Below are positions 52,490-63,498 of a stretch of DNA of 64,000 bases, piece by piece (positions within the stretch are counted from its first letter, which is position 1; the number at the start of each line of letters is the position of its first letter). Below the pieces are notes generated by a model. The model was given only the letters and a program-made list of their open reading frames with translations, made no database searches and was not told the origin of the DNA. Source of the stretch: Epiperipatus broadwayi (lineage: Eukaryota; Onychophora; Udeonychophora; Euonychophora; Peripatidae); assembly GCA_028023455.1 (NCBI GenBank), contig JAQFVV010012395.1, positions 5,644,001 to 5,708,000 of the forward strand. Reading direction: 5' to 3'. The position numbers and the translations under genes are program-made.

Positions 52490-52790
52490 AAGGCCATGAA
52501 TCACTTTCTCCCTTTTCCTATTTCTCTTTCTTTATCTTTCCAGCAATCCAATATATCCTTCATAATTCTCCAGTCTCTTTCAGTCTATAATTTCATTAAA
52601 AATAGCCATTTTCTCATTATTCCTTTCAACAAATACTTTCATGCTGCTAATTTCATTTACCCAACTTATCCCTTCATCTTTCTTCAAATACATATCTCCA
52701 TTCAATTAAAGAAACATTCCAAACAAACTAATTAACAAGTCTCTTTCTTAAATCTAATTTAAAAAGACAATTTCTTGTTTTTTTTTAAAA
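52490..52790 (-). pseudogene. RTE-type LINE C-terminal relic, second copy
   Basis: On the minus strand LRKRLVN near 52732-52752 opens the same domain order as the relic at 37900-38640, followed by frames with VFVERNNEKMAIFNEIID and a lysine/arginine-rich RRKREIGKGRKR tail. Several stops. It is the same class of element but too decayed to place in one family. Confidence 0.45.
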
Positions 52791-53089
52791 GTGCAATTCT
52801 CACTCTATTTTTTTTTTCTATCAATTATCCACATATTTAAAGATATTAATTTGTTTTATAACTCTCTGGAAGAAAAGTGATTATACATAAATCAGATGTC
52901 ATGAAGTTTGCCACCTAGTTTTTAAAAATAGATTTCAGTGAAGAAGAAAAAAAAAAAGATAGATTTAATCATTAATTTTATTTATTTGTTTTCTTTTTAT
53001 GATTGTATAAAAATACAGAATGTATGAACATATACATTGTGCACCAGTGAAAAGTTGACTTATTCTCAAATCTGCCTACAACACTATCT

Positions 53090-53425
53090 CTATATCAACA
53101 TGTGTTACATTATGACATACTTTAGCTACTCATCATGAAAATTTTAAAGCAATCGCACATCTGGATCACAAGATATGACAAGAAATGTGATAGTTTGAAC
53201 CTTTGTAAATCATAATCAATGCTCTTCTGTCATTATGAAATCTTGCAAATCTCTTGAAAACATTCTTGAAACTCATGGTTTCACTGTTTTATACAGTGTG
53301 AATCATTTCAAATGTTTTGTTAGCAGTTTTTCCCAATTTAAGACAAAAATTTAGTGTTAATGCATTGTTCCATCACAAGTTACAAAACACAATCACATTT
53401 CATGTTTAAAATAATCCAGACATGC
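53090..53425 (-). pseudogene. Mariner-like (FLJ37770/SETMAR type) transposase N-terminus, pseudogene
   Basis: The minus strand reads EQCINTKF, a 1-nt frameshift in a T run, then FCLKLGKTANKTFEMI, a stop, and VFKRFARFHNDRRAL. This matches the helix-turn-helix start of mariner-type transposases ('FKLGK-A-ET--M ... VF-W--RF--GR'). No catalytic DDD region or terminal inverted repeats were found. Inactive fragment. Confidence 0.6.
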
Positions 53426-55020
53426 TAGTGTCTTAAATTTTGTGGTGAATAGCTAAACTATGCAGCTATATGACATGTTAATTCAGAAATGGTGCTGCAG
53501 ACAACTTGTAAAAAGAACCAATTACTTTTTTACTGGAATACAGTATAAAATATATAATAACATTCGTACATTAATGACCACTTGTTTTAACTATGATTCA
53601 TTACAATAATACTTCTTTTAAATTATATATGAATCCAATTACTAGGTTCTCAGAAAATACATATTAAATATTCGAGTTTGAAAATAATGCTGAGTACCAT
53701 TTTCATTTTAGATCTCCATTTTATTTATATTATGTATTGCATGCATAGTATTTTAATATTAATTAAATGCTATCTACATCTAATGCATGTGATAAAAACA
53801 AAAGTAATGTTCATTTAAAAACATTTGCTCAAAGAAACATGTTGTAACAAAAACTCTTGTAAGTTCAAAAAAATTCAAAATTTTAAAAAACTCCAGTTTA
53901 TATGCTTGAATTCAATGTTTATATTATCCTTTATTACTTAATTGCAACTGATCTATAGTTTTTCTTAAATTGTTTGAAAAACTTATGAATCAAGCATATA
54001 GAGATTGGATTTTTTTTTTTTAATTTTTGAATTTATATTAAAACAGTGCAAAATATTCGGTTTTAAAAATTAGAACATCAGAATTCCTAACGCAAATATT
54101 TTCAAATTTATATAAAACTCGATACTTGCTGAATGTGTGAAAAGTCAAAAAATATCATACATTTCCAAAGAACACAAATGGCACATGAATGCAAATCGTC
54201 AACCTATAACTTATTACATAATCTAAGTACCTAATTATGTATATTTAGGAATTTATAATTTACCTGTATGATTAACAACTAATAGTTTATGTAGGGTATC
54301 TACACATCCTGGTTTTCTTAACCACTCATTTTTATTTTTACTTTATATTAATATTTACTTATTTACTATTTTATAATTAATTTTTTGATTAGTTAATCAG
54401 TAATTTTCCCAAAATACAATTAACTTCCCATTATTTTTGTACGTTAAATAATAAGATTTTAATGTGATTTTGTTTTAATAGATAATATATGTATGCAAAC
54501 AATTATCTTTTGCTTATATTCGAAATGAGTTTATCTTAGTAATACAAATGTGATGTTTTGTGATTTTGTACTGAAATATACAGTAATCTCCAATGAATTT
54601 TTTTTCCTCGATTAATTGCTGTGGAAATATGGATACCCTAGATTTGCCTTGTTAAAATGAAAAAAAAATTCACCAGCACATAAATGTATATTTGTCCAAA
54701 AGCAAGTTGAGTAATAAGCAATAGAATACGATGACAAAATAACACGTGACTGTCATTAGTAATTGCCATTACTTGCCATCCTCTAAACACACTATAGCAT
54801 CTCAAATTTTAAACAGCTTTTGTAAATTTTAATAAATTCTTATAACTGTTGTTGCTGAAAACCATTTCTATTACTTTGTAAATATTTTAGGCATATAGAA
54901 ATTGTAATGATTTCAAAGATTCAAATATCATGAAGCGCGGGCAAAATACCCCCTCCCCCATAACATACACGTTATTCCCAATATTGCTAAATTTTGTTAA
55001 GAATAGTTCACATTACATAC

Positions 55021-55779
55021 CTTAATATCAGCTGTAGCAGCTTTCTCCTCATCTTTGTATAACAGCTTCATTCCTCTAAATGCATTCATAGCTTTTACGA
55101 AACCAATGTATTCTTTATACTGAACATAGGCATCAAACATCAAGTCTTGACCAAAGGAAAACGTCTGAATTCCGCCTTGTAATTTATTAATTTCTCTCCT
55201 GTAGGAATCCAATGCCGGAATGTCAATGTTTCGAATTTCTCCAAAGGTTTCAAAAACTTTCTTTACAATATATTCACTAGGCTTTTCTTGGTCTTTATCT
55301 TTTTTATTTGCAAACCATTTGGAAGGTAAGTTCTGGAAATGAATTGTATCAGGACGTTCTCCTGGTTTCATTTCATTCATATTTTTGGCATCCCTAAAGT
55401 AAGAATCCCAGTCATGACGAGTTGGAAAGTTTAATTTAGCTTCCGCTGCTCTAACTTTTAATAATTCGGGAAATCCGGCAAGTTTTATTGTTTTTCCGTC
55501 CAACCTTGCTATTAGTGTCTTTAAAACAGTCCTGCTCTCAGTTTCGCCTTCAAACCGGAGAAATTCTAAGTTGCTTTTGCTAATTTTTAAAACAATGAAC
55601 TGATCTGGTTTTATCATATTTTTAATTTTTTCCATAACTTCCCAGTTCGATATGGATTTTCCGGCAATTTTCAATTGTGGAAGCTGAACACAAATGCTAA
55701 GTTTAGCTATGGGTTTTAAATAAAGACATTGTGGCTTAAATAATTCCACAGCTTCCGAGGTATCACAGCAGGTGTGCAT
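55021..55779 (-). CDS. AKAP17A: AKAP17A, first coding exon
   Basis: Encodes the 253 N-terminal residues of the AKAP17A (XE7/SFRS17A) orthologue, a nuclear speckle protein linked to alternative splicing that also anchors PKA in vertebrates. It matches the family from DTSEAVEL (residue 6) through LYLKPIAKLSI, KSISNWEVMEKI, RFEGE, LDGKTIKLAGF, FPTRHDWDSYFRDAKNMNE and GERPDTIHFQNLPSKWF. From about residue 142 an RRM-like domain follows (VFETFGEIRNIDIP, FDAYVQYKEYIGF, AMNAFRGMKL) and ends at DIK. The exon closes at a consensus donor, AAG/GTATGT, in phase 0. The start ATG is the first in frame after an upstream TGA, and the protein begins close to DTSEAVEL as in the family. The open frame past 55021 (VCNVNYS) is intron. 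The RS-rich C-terminus is outside the window. Confidence 0.93.
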
Positions 55780-56775
55780 GATAACTTTGGCAAGATAATA
55801 AACACATCAACAAAATTATGAATGAAATTTCAAAACATAAAAGACAGGAAAATACGCCTTCATCTTTTAAAAATACTAAACATAAATCAATACCTGTCGA
55901 TGTTAATAAGCCGATTAACCTATTGATAATTAAAGATACAATCTTGAGACAGTTTCTAAAGATTAATCCACTTAATTCCGCATTTTGAACATATATGTAT
56001 ATACTTTGTCTTACTAACGAAGAATTCAGTCAGAGATATTTAGGTATTTATTTTAATCTCTCAAAAGCATTTTGAACTACCGGTTGAAATTTTCGTTTTA
56101 AACGTAAGAAGCGTCACCTAAAACAGTTTTACACAGTTGCTGCCCTCTATAAACAATTAAAGCAGCCTCGTTTTCAACGAATAATAAAACATTTATAAAT
56201 TTCTTTGTTAAGCTATGTAAAATGACCATTTGCATTATATTCATTATGTTTCACAAGTCTTCTGAAATCGTAAACTGAAAAAACCGAGTTTTCAAAACTT
56301 TAAAGAGAAAGATTAAATAATCATGAAGAAAAAAAGTACAAAAAATGCTTGCGCAATAAAAAAAAAACTTGACTATGGTAAAGTAATTTTTATAGTTCTG
56401 AAAAAATAAACTAAATTATTAATTTACTTGTATTCTTATTTAGAAAAAATAATGTGAAAAATATTAGGTAATAATAGAAGGGAATTGACAATTAAAATGC
56501 TACATCAAGGATGAGGAATTTGCTGATACTAAGATGTAATATAAAATGCATGAAATCCCCTGTGGAATGCTTCTTTGTTAAATTAAGTAAGATAAATAAT
56601 GAATTTATACATTAATAATTAAAGACACTTATAAATATTAGAGTAAATGAATTAACTTTAATGATTTATTATACCAAAATATTCATGTAACATAGTTTTT
56701 CTTTGTTGATGAAAATGTAGATTTTAAATGTGTGTGCTGTTAATTGTAAGTAGACCTTTTGATTTTTTTCGGAGG
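55780..56775. other. Upstream flank of AKAP17A, presumed 5' UTR and promoter
   Basis: No coding frame or clear repeat. The transcription start and any non-coding first exon cannot be placed by eye; no convincing TATA box was found at a defined spot. Confidence 0.35.
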
Positions 56776-56783
56776 CCTTAGAG

Positions 56784-59702
56784 CATGGGTTTTCAATCTT
56801 TTTGTGGCGCTGGCGCATTCGAGATTGCAAAAAAATAGTGGCGGTGCAATCAGATTAAAAAATAAATAAAAAGATTTATGTCCTTTATTATAACATACAT
56901 TTGTAACATATATTTACTGTAACATATATTTATTATAAAAGTCGAATTGCTAATTTCTCACAGTAAGATAATCACGGTTGGCATTAGTAAGTTGAGATCT
57001 AATTTTTGATTTTATAATATTCATGGTGGAAAATAAAGATTTGCACAAATATGTGGAACTAAAGCAAAACAGGATTTGATTTTGAAGGCTCCTTTTTTCA
57101 AAAGATTATACATTTTATGGTCGACTAAATTCCAAAAATGTTCATCCCTATCGTGAGATTTTAATATAATGTCATTTTGAAAATCTAAAATCTCTTCTTC
57201 AGTTTTCGATGTTTTTTCTTGAAGAAGTTGTGCTATAGATTTAGCAGTCTCAATAATGTCTACTTGTGCAGTAAAAGGATTTACAAAAAATGTAGCCACG
57301 GATTCGATAATGATAAATTGCTGAAATCTATTTTCAAATTGTTCCAAAAGTTTTTTTAAGATCAGTGATAAATAAATAATGCTAGGTCAAAATTATTTTC
57401 ACCAATCATTTTTTTCATCCTTGGAAAGTGTACAAGAGAATTTTTCGACAAATTTATCCAAAACTGTATTTTGGCTTTGAATGCATTTATAGAGCTAATC
57501 ATTTCAGCTAAATATTTATTTTTCCCCTGGAAATGCAGATTTAAATCTCAATTTTTCACATATGTCAAAAAGCCAAGTCCATCAACCATTGTAGATTATC
57601 TAATTGGGGAAACGTTTGATTTTTTAAAATAAGGATTTTTTTTTATCTCTTCCAAAAAATTGGGCAAGTGTTTTACCTTTACTTAACCTTCTTATATCTA
57701 TATGTTTACATAAGATCAGCTTGGGAAAATTCGTCCTTTTCTACAAGGGCTTTAAACAATCTGTATGATAAAGGATTTCTTCGAATTTTGTTAATTATTT
57801 TAAGAACATTCATAACATGTTCGAAGGACAATATTTTGCACATAATGATTCTTGATGTATAAGTGATAAAACATAATGTTTGGAAAGGATTAATCTTTTT
57901 TGCAATGGGAAATGAATCCATTATTGCAGCCCACCATTGCTGGTGCACCATCCATAATTATTGCTGAAAACTTGTGCAAAGGCATATTAATTTCTGTTGA
58001 GTAATTTTTAAAGATTTTATAAATATTTTCACTCCTTGTTTCCTCTTGCATTGATAGTAACTTTAATAGTTCTTCTTTCACACAAAAATTACTGAATACC
58101 ATTCTTATCATTACTGCCAATTGTACTGTATCTGATATATCTGTTGATTAATCTAACTGTAATGAGAACTATTCTCATTCTTCCAAATCATTTTTCAACT
58201 GACTTTGTAAATCTGTTGAAATTGCCTGGATTCTTTTTGTACTTGTATCGTTTGATAACGGTAAATCTTGTATTGCTGAAATAGTTTTTCGCTTATTAGA
58301 AAATCCTTCAAATAATGAATCAGCTCCAACAAGAAATGCTTCCTTAATTAATTCACTTCCTAAAAATAGTTTTTTTCGTTTTGCCAACAAATGAGAAATT
58401 TTAAAGGAAGCAATAGTGGCATTTTTATTTATATGGCTAGTAAAAAATGTTTGCTGGGTAGATAACGTCAATTTTAGTTGATTAAATTTTTTTTTTTTTT
58501 AACTCAGATTTAGGCAGATAATTAACCTCAGAAGAACTGTCATTGTTTTTGTAATGATGTTTGACACACTGTTGCATATTAAGCAAATACATTTCTCCTT
58601 AGTTTTAATAACAAAATAGTCTTCTTCCCAATCTTTGCTAAAGTGATAGGTTTGTTGTTTTTTACTTGGATTACTCATTTTGGGATGAAATGTTAATATA
58701 AAAAAAATGGGTGCATATACTTATGTACATGTATTAGAAGTTAGACTTCTTTGGCGTGACTAAAAAGTTTCACATTAGTTTTAGCCATCTTGAAAACTAA
58801 AATAAAAACAAAATTATATATTAAAAACTTTTAAATTAAGAAACAAAAAAGTTAAAAAAATAATAATAATCAACCATGCTAGTAGCAGACGTACAATAAA
58901 TAATACATTAAATTTTTAAATAAATCAATCAAATAACAATAGATGAATATTAAATTAATTTAAAAAATTTAGTTGTAGACATTCTAAAAATCTTTTTTTT
59001 AATAATAATAATTTAAGTTTTGTTAAAAAATATCAAACTATTGCCAGACATCTGCTATTTTCAGAATATATAATTATAAAAGTTATTATTATTATTAAAT
59101 TAATAATTATTATTTTACTAACAACAAATAATACTTGCAGAGAATTAATTGCAAATCTTGAAACATTTTTTGATATTTATGTACAGAATTTTTATAATCA
59201 AAGAGTAAATAAATAAGGTTATGTGAACAACAATATTCACAATATAAAATATTAATCACTTCGGTCTCTTATGAGAGAACTTAGCTAAAGTATATACAAA
59301 ATAAACTCTGTTTAATTATGTTTTTTGTGTGATGGTGTGCACGCATATGTTAAAATTTCATCTTATCTTTTCCCTTTAATCACGTAAAAGAAGTATAACT
59401 TCAAAAAAACAACACATCGATAGCATGTCATGACAACAGTACGAGTTTACAACAACAGCATGTGGTGATAACTAATACCTTACTATTAATACAACAAAGA
59501 CGCCGATAGAGGCATGATTATAATAGGCGATCAGTGTAGTCAGTTTAGCAAATTTCTCACTAGCAAGATTTTAAAATAACTTTTTATTTATTTTCTTTAA
59601 TTAAAAATTTTTTTTTTCATTATTTCAACACTTTGCTGTGGCCGCATGTAAATAGCTCCGAGGATGCATGTGCGCTCGCAGGCACAAGGTTGAGTGCCCC
59701 AT
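56784..59702 (-). mobile_element. Full-length dead hAT transposon with 8-bp TSD
   Basis: CCTTAGAG occurs at 56776-56783 and again at 59703-59710, the 8-bp target duplication of a hAT element. The left end reads CATGGGTTTTCAATCTTTTT, and the right end, read inward, ATGGGGCACTCAACCTTGTG; they share ATGGG and TCAA-CTT at matching places as worn terminal inverted repeats. The transposase pseudogene lies in the left half on the minus strand; the right third (58.7-59.6 kb) is AT-rich and non-coding. The GC-rich stretch at 59633-59702 belongs to the terminal part and is not a gene. Confidence 0.75.
56950..58680 (-). pseudogene. hAT transposase pseudogene (ZBED/GTF2IRD2-like)
   Basis: Read on the minus strand from about 58680: a BED-type zinc-finger start with CICLICNSVS; KNATIASFKISHLLAKRKK and GSELIKEAFL (58175-58471), as in GTF2IRD2-like proteins; then FSAIIMDGAPAMVG near 57970, the conserved DGAPAM motif of the catalytic core; FEHVMNVLKIINKIR near 57790; and NPFTAQVDIIETAKSIAQ (57021-57347) near the C-terminal dimerisation part, followed by a broken STMNIIKSK-like piece. 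Frameshifts and stops separate every block, so no transposase is made. Domesticated relatives exist in vertebrates, but this copy is plainly broken. Confidence 0.75.
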
Positions 59703-60116
59703 CCTTAGAGGAACCAAGCAGGGCAACTTCCTATTGTCCACTCCATATGTTTCTTTCATTGCAACTGTTATTACTACATGATTATTCATGTAGTATACGA
59801 ACATGGATGAGCTGCTCACCAACAGTCATTAACCAGCATGGTGAGTTTATTGGGTTTTTACCTCTGAGTTTAAGATCAAGAAATACCATGATCTTTTATC
59901 TCATTTGTCTGATAAGGCAAAATGAATGTGTGTGTGAATGAAATTTTTTTTCCCAATAGATATATACAATCATGACAGACAAAAATAAATCATGGCCTTT
60001 ATTCTCAGAAGGCTGTAAACTCACCAGCCAAGGTAGCGGTTGATGACTGAAGACAGAGGGTGCTAAGAATCACAATTGAAGACCTGGCTGCCATTTGATG
60101 ATGACTTTTTATTTAG

Positions 60117-60599
60117 GTGCATATAACTTCAGATCACTTTCAAGTGAAGGAAAATTACAAGAATTGGAAGATGAACTGTCTCACATTGAATGAGACATTG
60201 ATTGTGAAGTTAGAAGAAAAGGTGAAGAGACGATTGATTTAAAAAGAGTCGTACTCTACCACAAAGGCACAAATAAGGGAGTAGAATTCATTATAAATCA
60301 AAATTGGAAGAACAACATTGTGGAGATAGATGGTATATCAGACAGAGTGGAAAAAATAGTTATTCAATGTAAGAGAGGATATAGACTTGTGGAGTTTTTG
60401 TAAAAAGAAAAACTCTATAATATGAATTCATTTTATGAGAAAAAAGTTAAAAGGAAATGGACATCGAAACATCTAAATGAAGGTTTAACAGAACTGGATT
60501 GTATTTACATTAACAGAAAATACATATTTCAAGATTGTAATGTCCTTAATAAATTTAACACAGGAAGTGATCATCAATTAGTAAGATATATAATATAAT
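60117..60599 (+). pseudogene. RTE-type LINE endonuclease relic
   Basis: One frame reads FRSLSSEGKLQELEDELSHI, stop, EVRRKGEETIDLKRVVLYHK, then VEFIINQNWKNNIVEIDGIS and a later KRKWTSKHLNEG, LDCIYINRKYIFQDCNVLNK, FNTGSDHQLVRYI. These follow the apurinic-endonuclease domain of RTE-type elements ('NVRSL', 'EVRRKGE', 'GSDHRLVR' with its catalytic SDH). The middle of the domain is deleted after about 60403. Plus strand, opposite in orientation to the two RTE C-terminal relics. Confidence 0.7.
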
Positions 60600-60639
60600 T
60601 TTCTTCTTCCTTTTCCTATGTACTGATTTCTACTTTAGC

Positions 60640-60735
60640 ATATCATACCATTTACCCCTTTCTTAAACACTTTATTAATACTCTTTATTTATATCAAAAC
60701 TAACAGATTTGACTGCCCTGCAGTCATCATCAGAG
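60640..60735 (-). repeat. Family D: hammerhead-like core with mutated GAAA
   Basis: On the minus strand: CTGATGA, a perfect TGACTGC-AGG-GCAGTCA hairpin, then AATC where GAAAC is expected. The tail ends AATAAAGTGTTTAAG, like families B and C. It abuts the LTR retrotransposon, which may have inserted into it and removed its other half. Confidence 0.4.
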
Positions 60736-60765
60736 CTACAATATTCAAATATATAATTAATACAA

Positions 60766-61659
60766 TGCTAAATGTGTGTGTATATTTATGTATACACAAA
60801 ATATGTATTTTTAGTTAAATAATAATTATAATTGTAAAACTAAATGGATTGCTAAATGGGTGTGTGTATTTATAAATACACAAAATAAGTATATTAAATG
60901 ATATTATAATGGTAAATTAAATGTATGTGTGTGGATGCCAGTGGCATTCACAATATTTTATAAAGGCAATTATTCTAATTAAATAGCTAAATTAATGGAA
61001 AAACTATAAACTAACTTATAAAGAAAATTAGATGAATCCAAGTAAAGGATTAAGATAAAGTAAATAAAGCAATTTCAACCCTGAGTGTTTAATTCCTGAT
61101 CAGATTTAATGATAATAGAAACATTGCTTAAAATAGACAATTCTATGGTAATTGCGTTATCTGACAGGAATTGAATATGGTAACTCAAGAGATGACCACC
61201 ATAAGGACAGTGGATGGCCTATCAAGGGAGTCTACCCTAAAAACAGCGAGAGGGGGGAACATTTAGAGTAGAACTGAGACCGCACACTTGCTAAATGAAG
61301 CTCTTGAAAGGCAGATGTGCCATTTCCTCAGATGCTCCAGTCAGCTCCTTACTTCACTTAGCCTTGTGGAAAGGTTTACCTCTGGATGTTCAAAAGTAAA
61401 TCTAGGAACTGTATAACAGGTCATATTGATCTCATTATTATTTAGTATGCCTTCAGGCCCTTATAATTATTATTTATATAGTGTGTTTATATATATATGT
61501 CATATATATATTAAATGAGATTGATTATCTCCATATAACTCTGTAAATAAGTTCTTGTTATTTAAACTTACTTGCTGAGCTGCCTCATTAATTAGTAATT
61601 ATTTGTGTTATTTATATATTTGCAATCCAGCAGGCAATAGAGTGTTGCTGGACACAGCA
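60766..61659 (+). repeat. 5' LTR of the gypsy-type element
   Basis: Starts TGCTAAATGTGTGTG and ends GGACACAGCA just before the putative primer-binding site, giving TG...CA ends and 894 bp. The first half matches 63499-64000 throughout, with landmarks such as GTAAATTAAATGTAT and GGGAGTCTAC. The 3' boundary is inferred from the primer-site position and not from the second LTR, which is cut off. Confidence 0.65.
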
Positions 61660-61847
61660 ATTGGTGCAGTCACAGTCTTGATTACGAACTTCAACGGTCT
61701 TAATCCCCAGCACTTTGCGAAATTGTCAGTAGTAACAACTCATTGACAACCAAATACATTTGTGTCTAATTAATTGATTTTGTAAGTGGATAAATTACTA
61801 AAAAAGAAAGATTTTTTTTTTTTTGCTAAATGGACTAAGTTGTCGTA

Positions 61848-62510
61848 ATGCAGCTGGCAATATCTGAATTTGATGTCAGAGAGACAAGTGAGTGGCTCCT
61901 GTACATCCAACAAATAGAAAAACTTTTAATTATTAACAGAGTAAAGGACAATAAATGTAAAACAGTGATCTTATTGTTTTGCTGGAAAAGGGGTCATCCA
62001 AATTGCAAACAGGCTTTGCGAACCCCAAACCCCAAAAGAATTAACATTCAAACAGATCAAAGATCATTTGGCTGACTATTTTAATCCACGTGAGTCTAGA
62101 CACATTGCCAGACTCCACTTCAGAAATCGCTGACAAAACAAGAATGAGCAAACCCAAGATTATGATGCTGCCCTGCATGAACTTGCAAAAAACTGCATCT
62201 ATGACTCATACCTGAAGGAAGCTCTCGAACAATTTTTATGTGGTATGAGCAGTGACGGTCTGAGTCAGCAGTTATTGGCAGACAAGGATATCAATTATAA
62301 AGAAGCTATCAAAGATGGTATAGCTCATGGACTTGTGTAACAGCAAGCTAAAGAATTTGCAGCCATGAAACTAGCAGACAACGATCCTTATGAAATCCAC
62401 AAAGTTGACAAACCCAAAAGAAGGGTACCTGATAAAAGTAGAATAACCAACTTTAAGAAAAGTCAAATTAAGTGCTTAGTTGGCCAAGTCAAATTAAGTG
62501 CTTAGTTGGC
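61848..62510 (+). pseudogene. gag pseudogene of the gypsy-type element
   Basis: Frame one opens with MQLAISEFDVRETSEWLLYI and shifts near 62045, continuing ...LADYFNPRESRHIARLHFRNR. A stop follows, then AALHELAKNCIYDSYLKEAL and LCGMSSDGLSQQLLADKDI. This is the capsid pattern of Ty3/gypsy Gag ('F--R-Q---E-----A-L--LA--C-------L---L--G----QQ-LL'). At least one frameshift and two stops. The zinc-knuckle end is not intact (62460-62510 has a short duplicated AAGTGCTTAGTTGGCCA). Confidence 0.65.
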
Positions 62511-62639
62511 CATTTGGAAAAAATGTGCCGAAATAAGAAATTCGACTATGATACAAGTAATAACAGCCAAGAGCATTTTACTAGAAAACCTAAGCAAGAG
62601 GAATTGTTCAGTGATTAATAATATGTCTTTGAACCAATC

Positions 62640-62940
62640 ACAGAAATTTGAAATGACTGTCAAAATTTTCGGAAAAACCCTATCGATGGAAATTGACAGT
62701 GGTCGTGGGGTGTCTTTACTGTCCATTAAAGATTGGAAAACTATCTTAGCAAATATGACACAGCTACCTAGACTTATGAATACCAAAATTAAAGCTCGGA
62801 CATCAATGGCAAGGCCATAAAGATTAAAGGAACAATTCAAGCTCCAATTACTTCCTACAATGGCAAAAAATATAATTCATACCCTGATAAATCCCCTCAT
62901 TGGCCATGATTGGTTCAATCACTTGGGAATTAAATTATTG
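62640..62940 (+). pseudogene. Retroviral-type protease remnant
   Basis: KFEMTVKIFGKTLSMEIDSG with R next instead of the expected A or S: the active-site D-S-G is kept, but the fourth position is changed. After a stop, INPLIGHDWFNHLGIKLL matches the 'P-LG--WL--LGI' end of gypsy proteases. Lies directly before the pol deletion. Confidence 0.6.
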
Positions 62941-63019
62941 ATGAGCAAAAATAATGACATTGTAATATTTATTGAAAAATGTAAAACTGTCAGTCATGTG
63001 CAAAAACACTAGCCATAGT

Positions 63020-63300
63020 CGAGTCCTTGAAAGATGTTGAGAAATCAACCCCACAGAAAAATCTAGGTTATAGATTGTGGACCAAGCTTGCATAAAGTAG
63101 GTTGCCCGAAGAGTATGAAGTACCTGTCCCAAACTACAAATTTGTATCTTGAGAACTTGTATGAGTTAGAAACAAAATAGACACATTTTGGAATAAGACT
63201 GACATCGTACACCACTTAACTAAGCAAGTGGTGTCTATCCAAATGGCGGATGGGAGAATGTTACTCAAACATAACCAGCCAGTTGAGGAAAGAAGAATAT
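63020..63300 (+). pseudogene. Integrase C-terminal remnant
   Basis: Broken frame: LGYRLWTKLA, stop, SRLPEEYEVPVPN, and later VRNKIDTFWNKTDIV...QVVSIQMADGRMLLKHNQPVE. This recalls the 'GR--RT-LP' stretch and the C-terminal module ending 'DGR-WKRH-NQLR' of gypsy integrases. The catalytic core is absent because of the internal deletion. Confidence 0.45.
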
Positions 63301-63498
63301 AGTCAACAAATATTGCAGCTGTTTCAGGAAAAAGACAACAGCAAGTGGACGTTTGGGAAAAGCTGTAACAGCAATGCAGTCCCAAATGAAATTACTATAA
63401 ACCTGGAAAGAAAAATTCCCCCACACCATACTTATTATGTTTTAAATTCAGAGAATAGAAAAAAAGTAAAACATGAATCACTGAACTTGGAGGAGGTA

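Larger units (their letters stand above)
25349..55020 (-). other. AKAP17A: AKAP17A intron (29,672 bp)
   Basis: Begins at the donor AAG/GTATGTAATG next to 55021 and ends at the acceptor ATCGATAG next to 25348. Vertebrate AKAP17A protein is continuous across this junction, so no coding exon needs to be missing. The intron holds family A copies, a SINE, minisatellites, RTE and mariner relics and long anonymous stretches. No other host gene was recognised inside it. Confidence 0.8.

Noticed and set aside
56950-58680. A domesticated, expressed hAT-derived gene
   Set aside because: Every conserved block is separated by stops or frameshifts, and the element still has its TSD and ends; it is a dead transposon.
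59625-59941. Overlapping open frames of 65 and 102 residues in a GC-richer patch
   Set aside because: The GC-rich part is the terminal region of the hAT element; no domain is visible in either strand.
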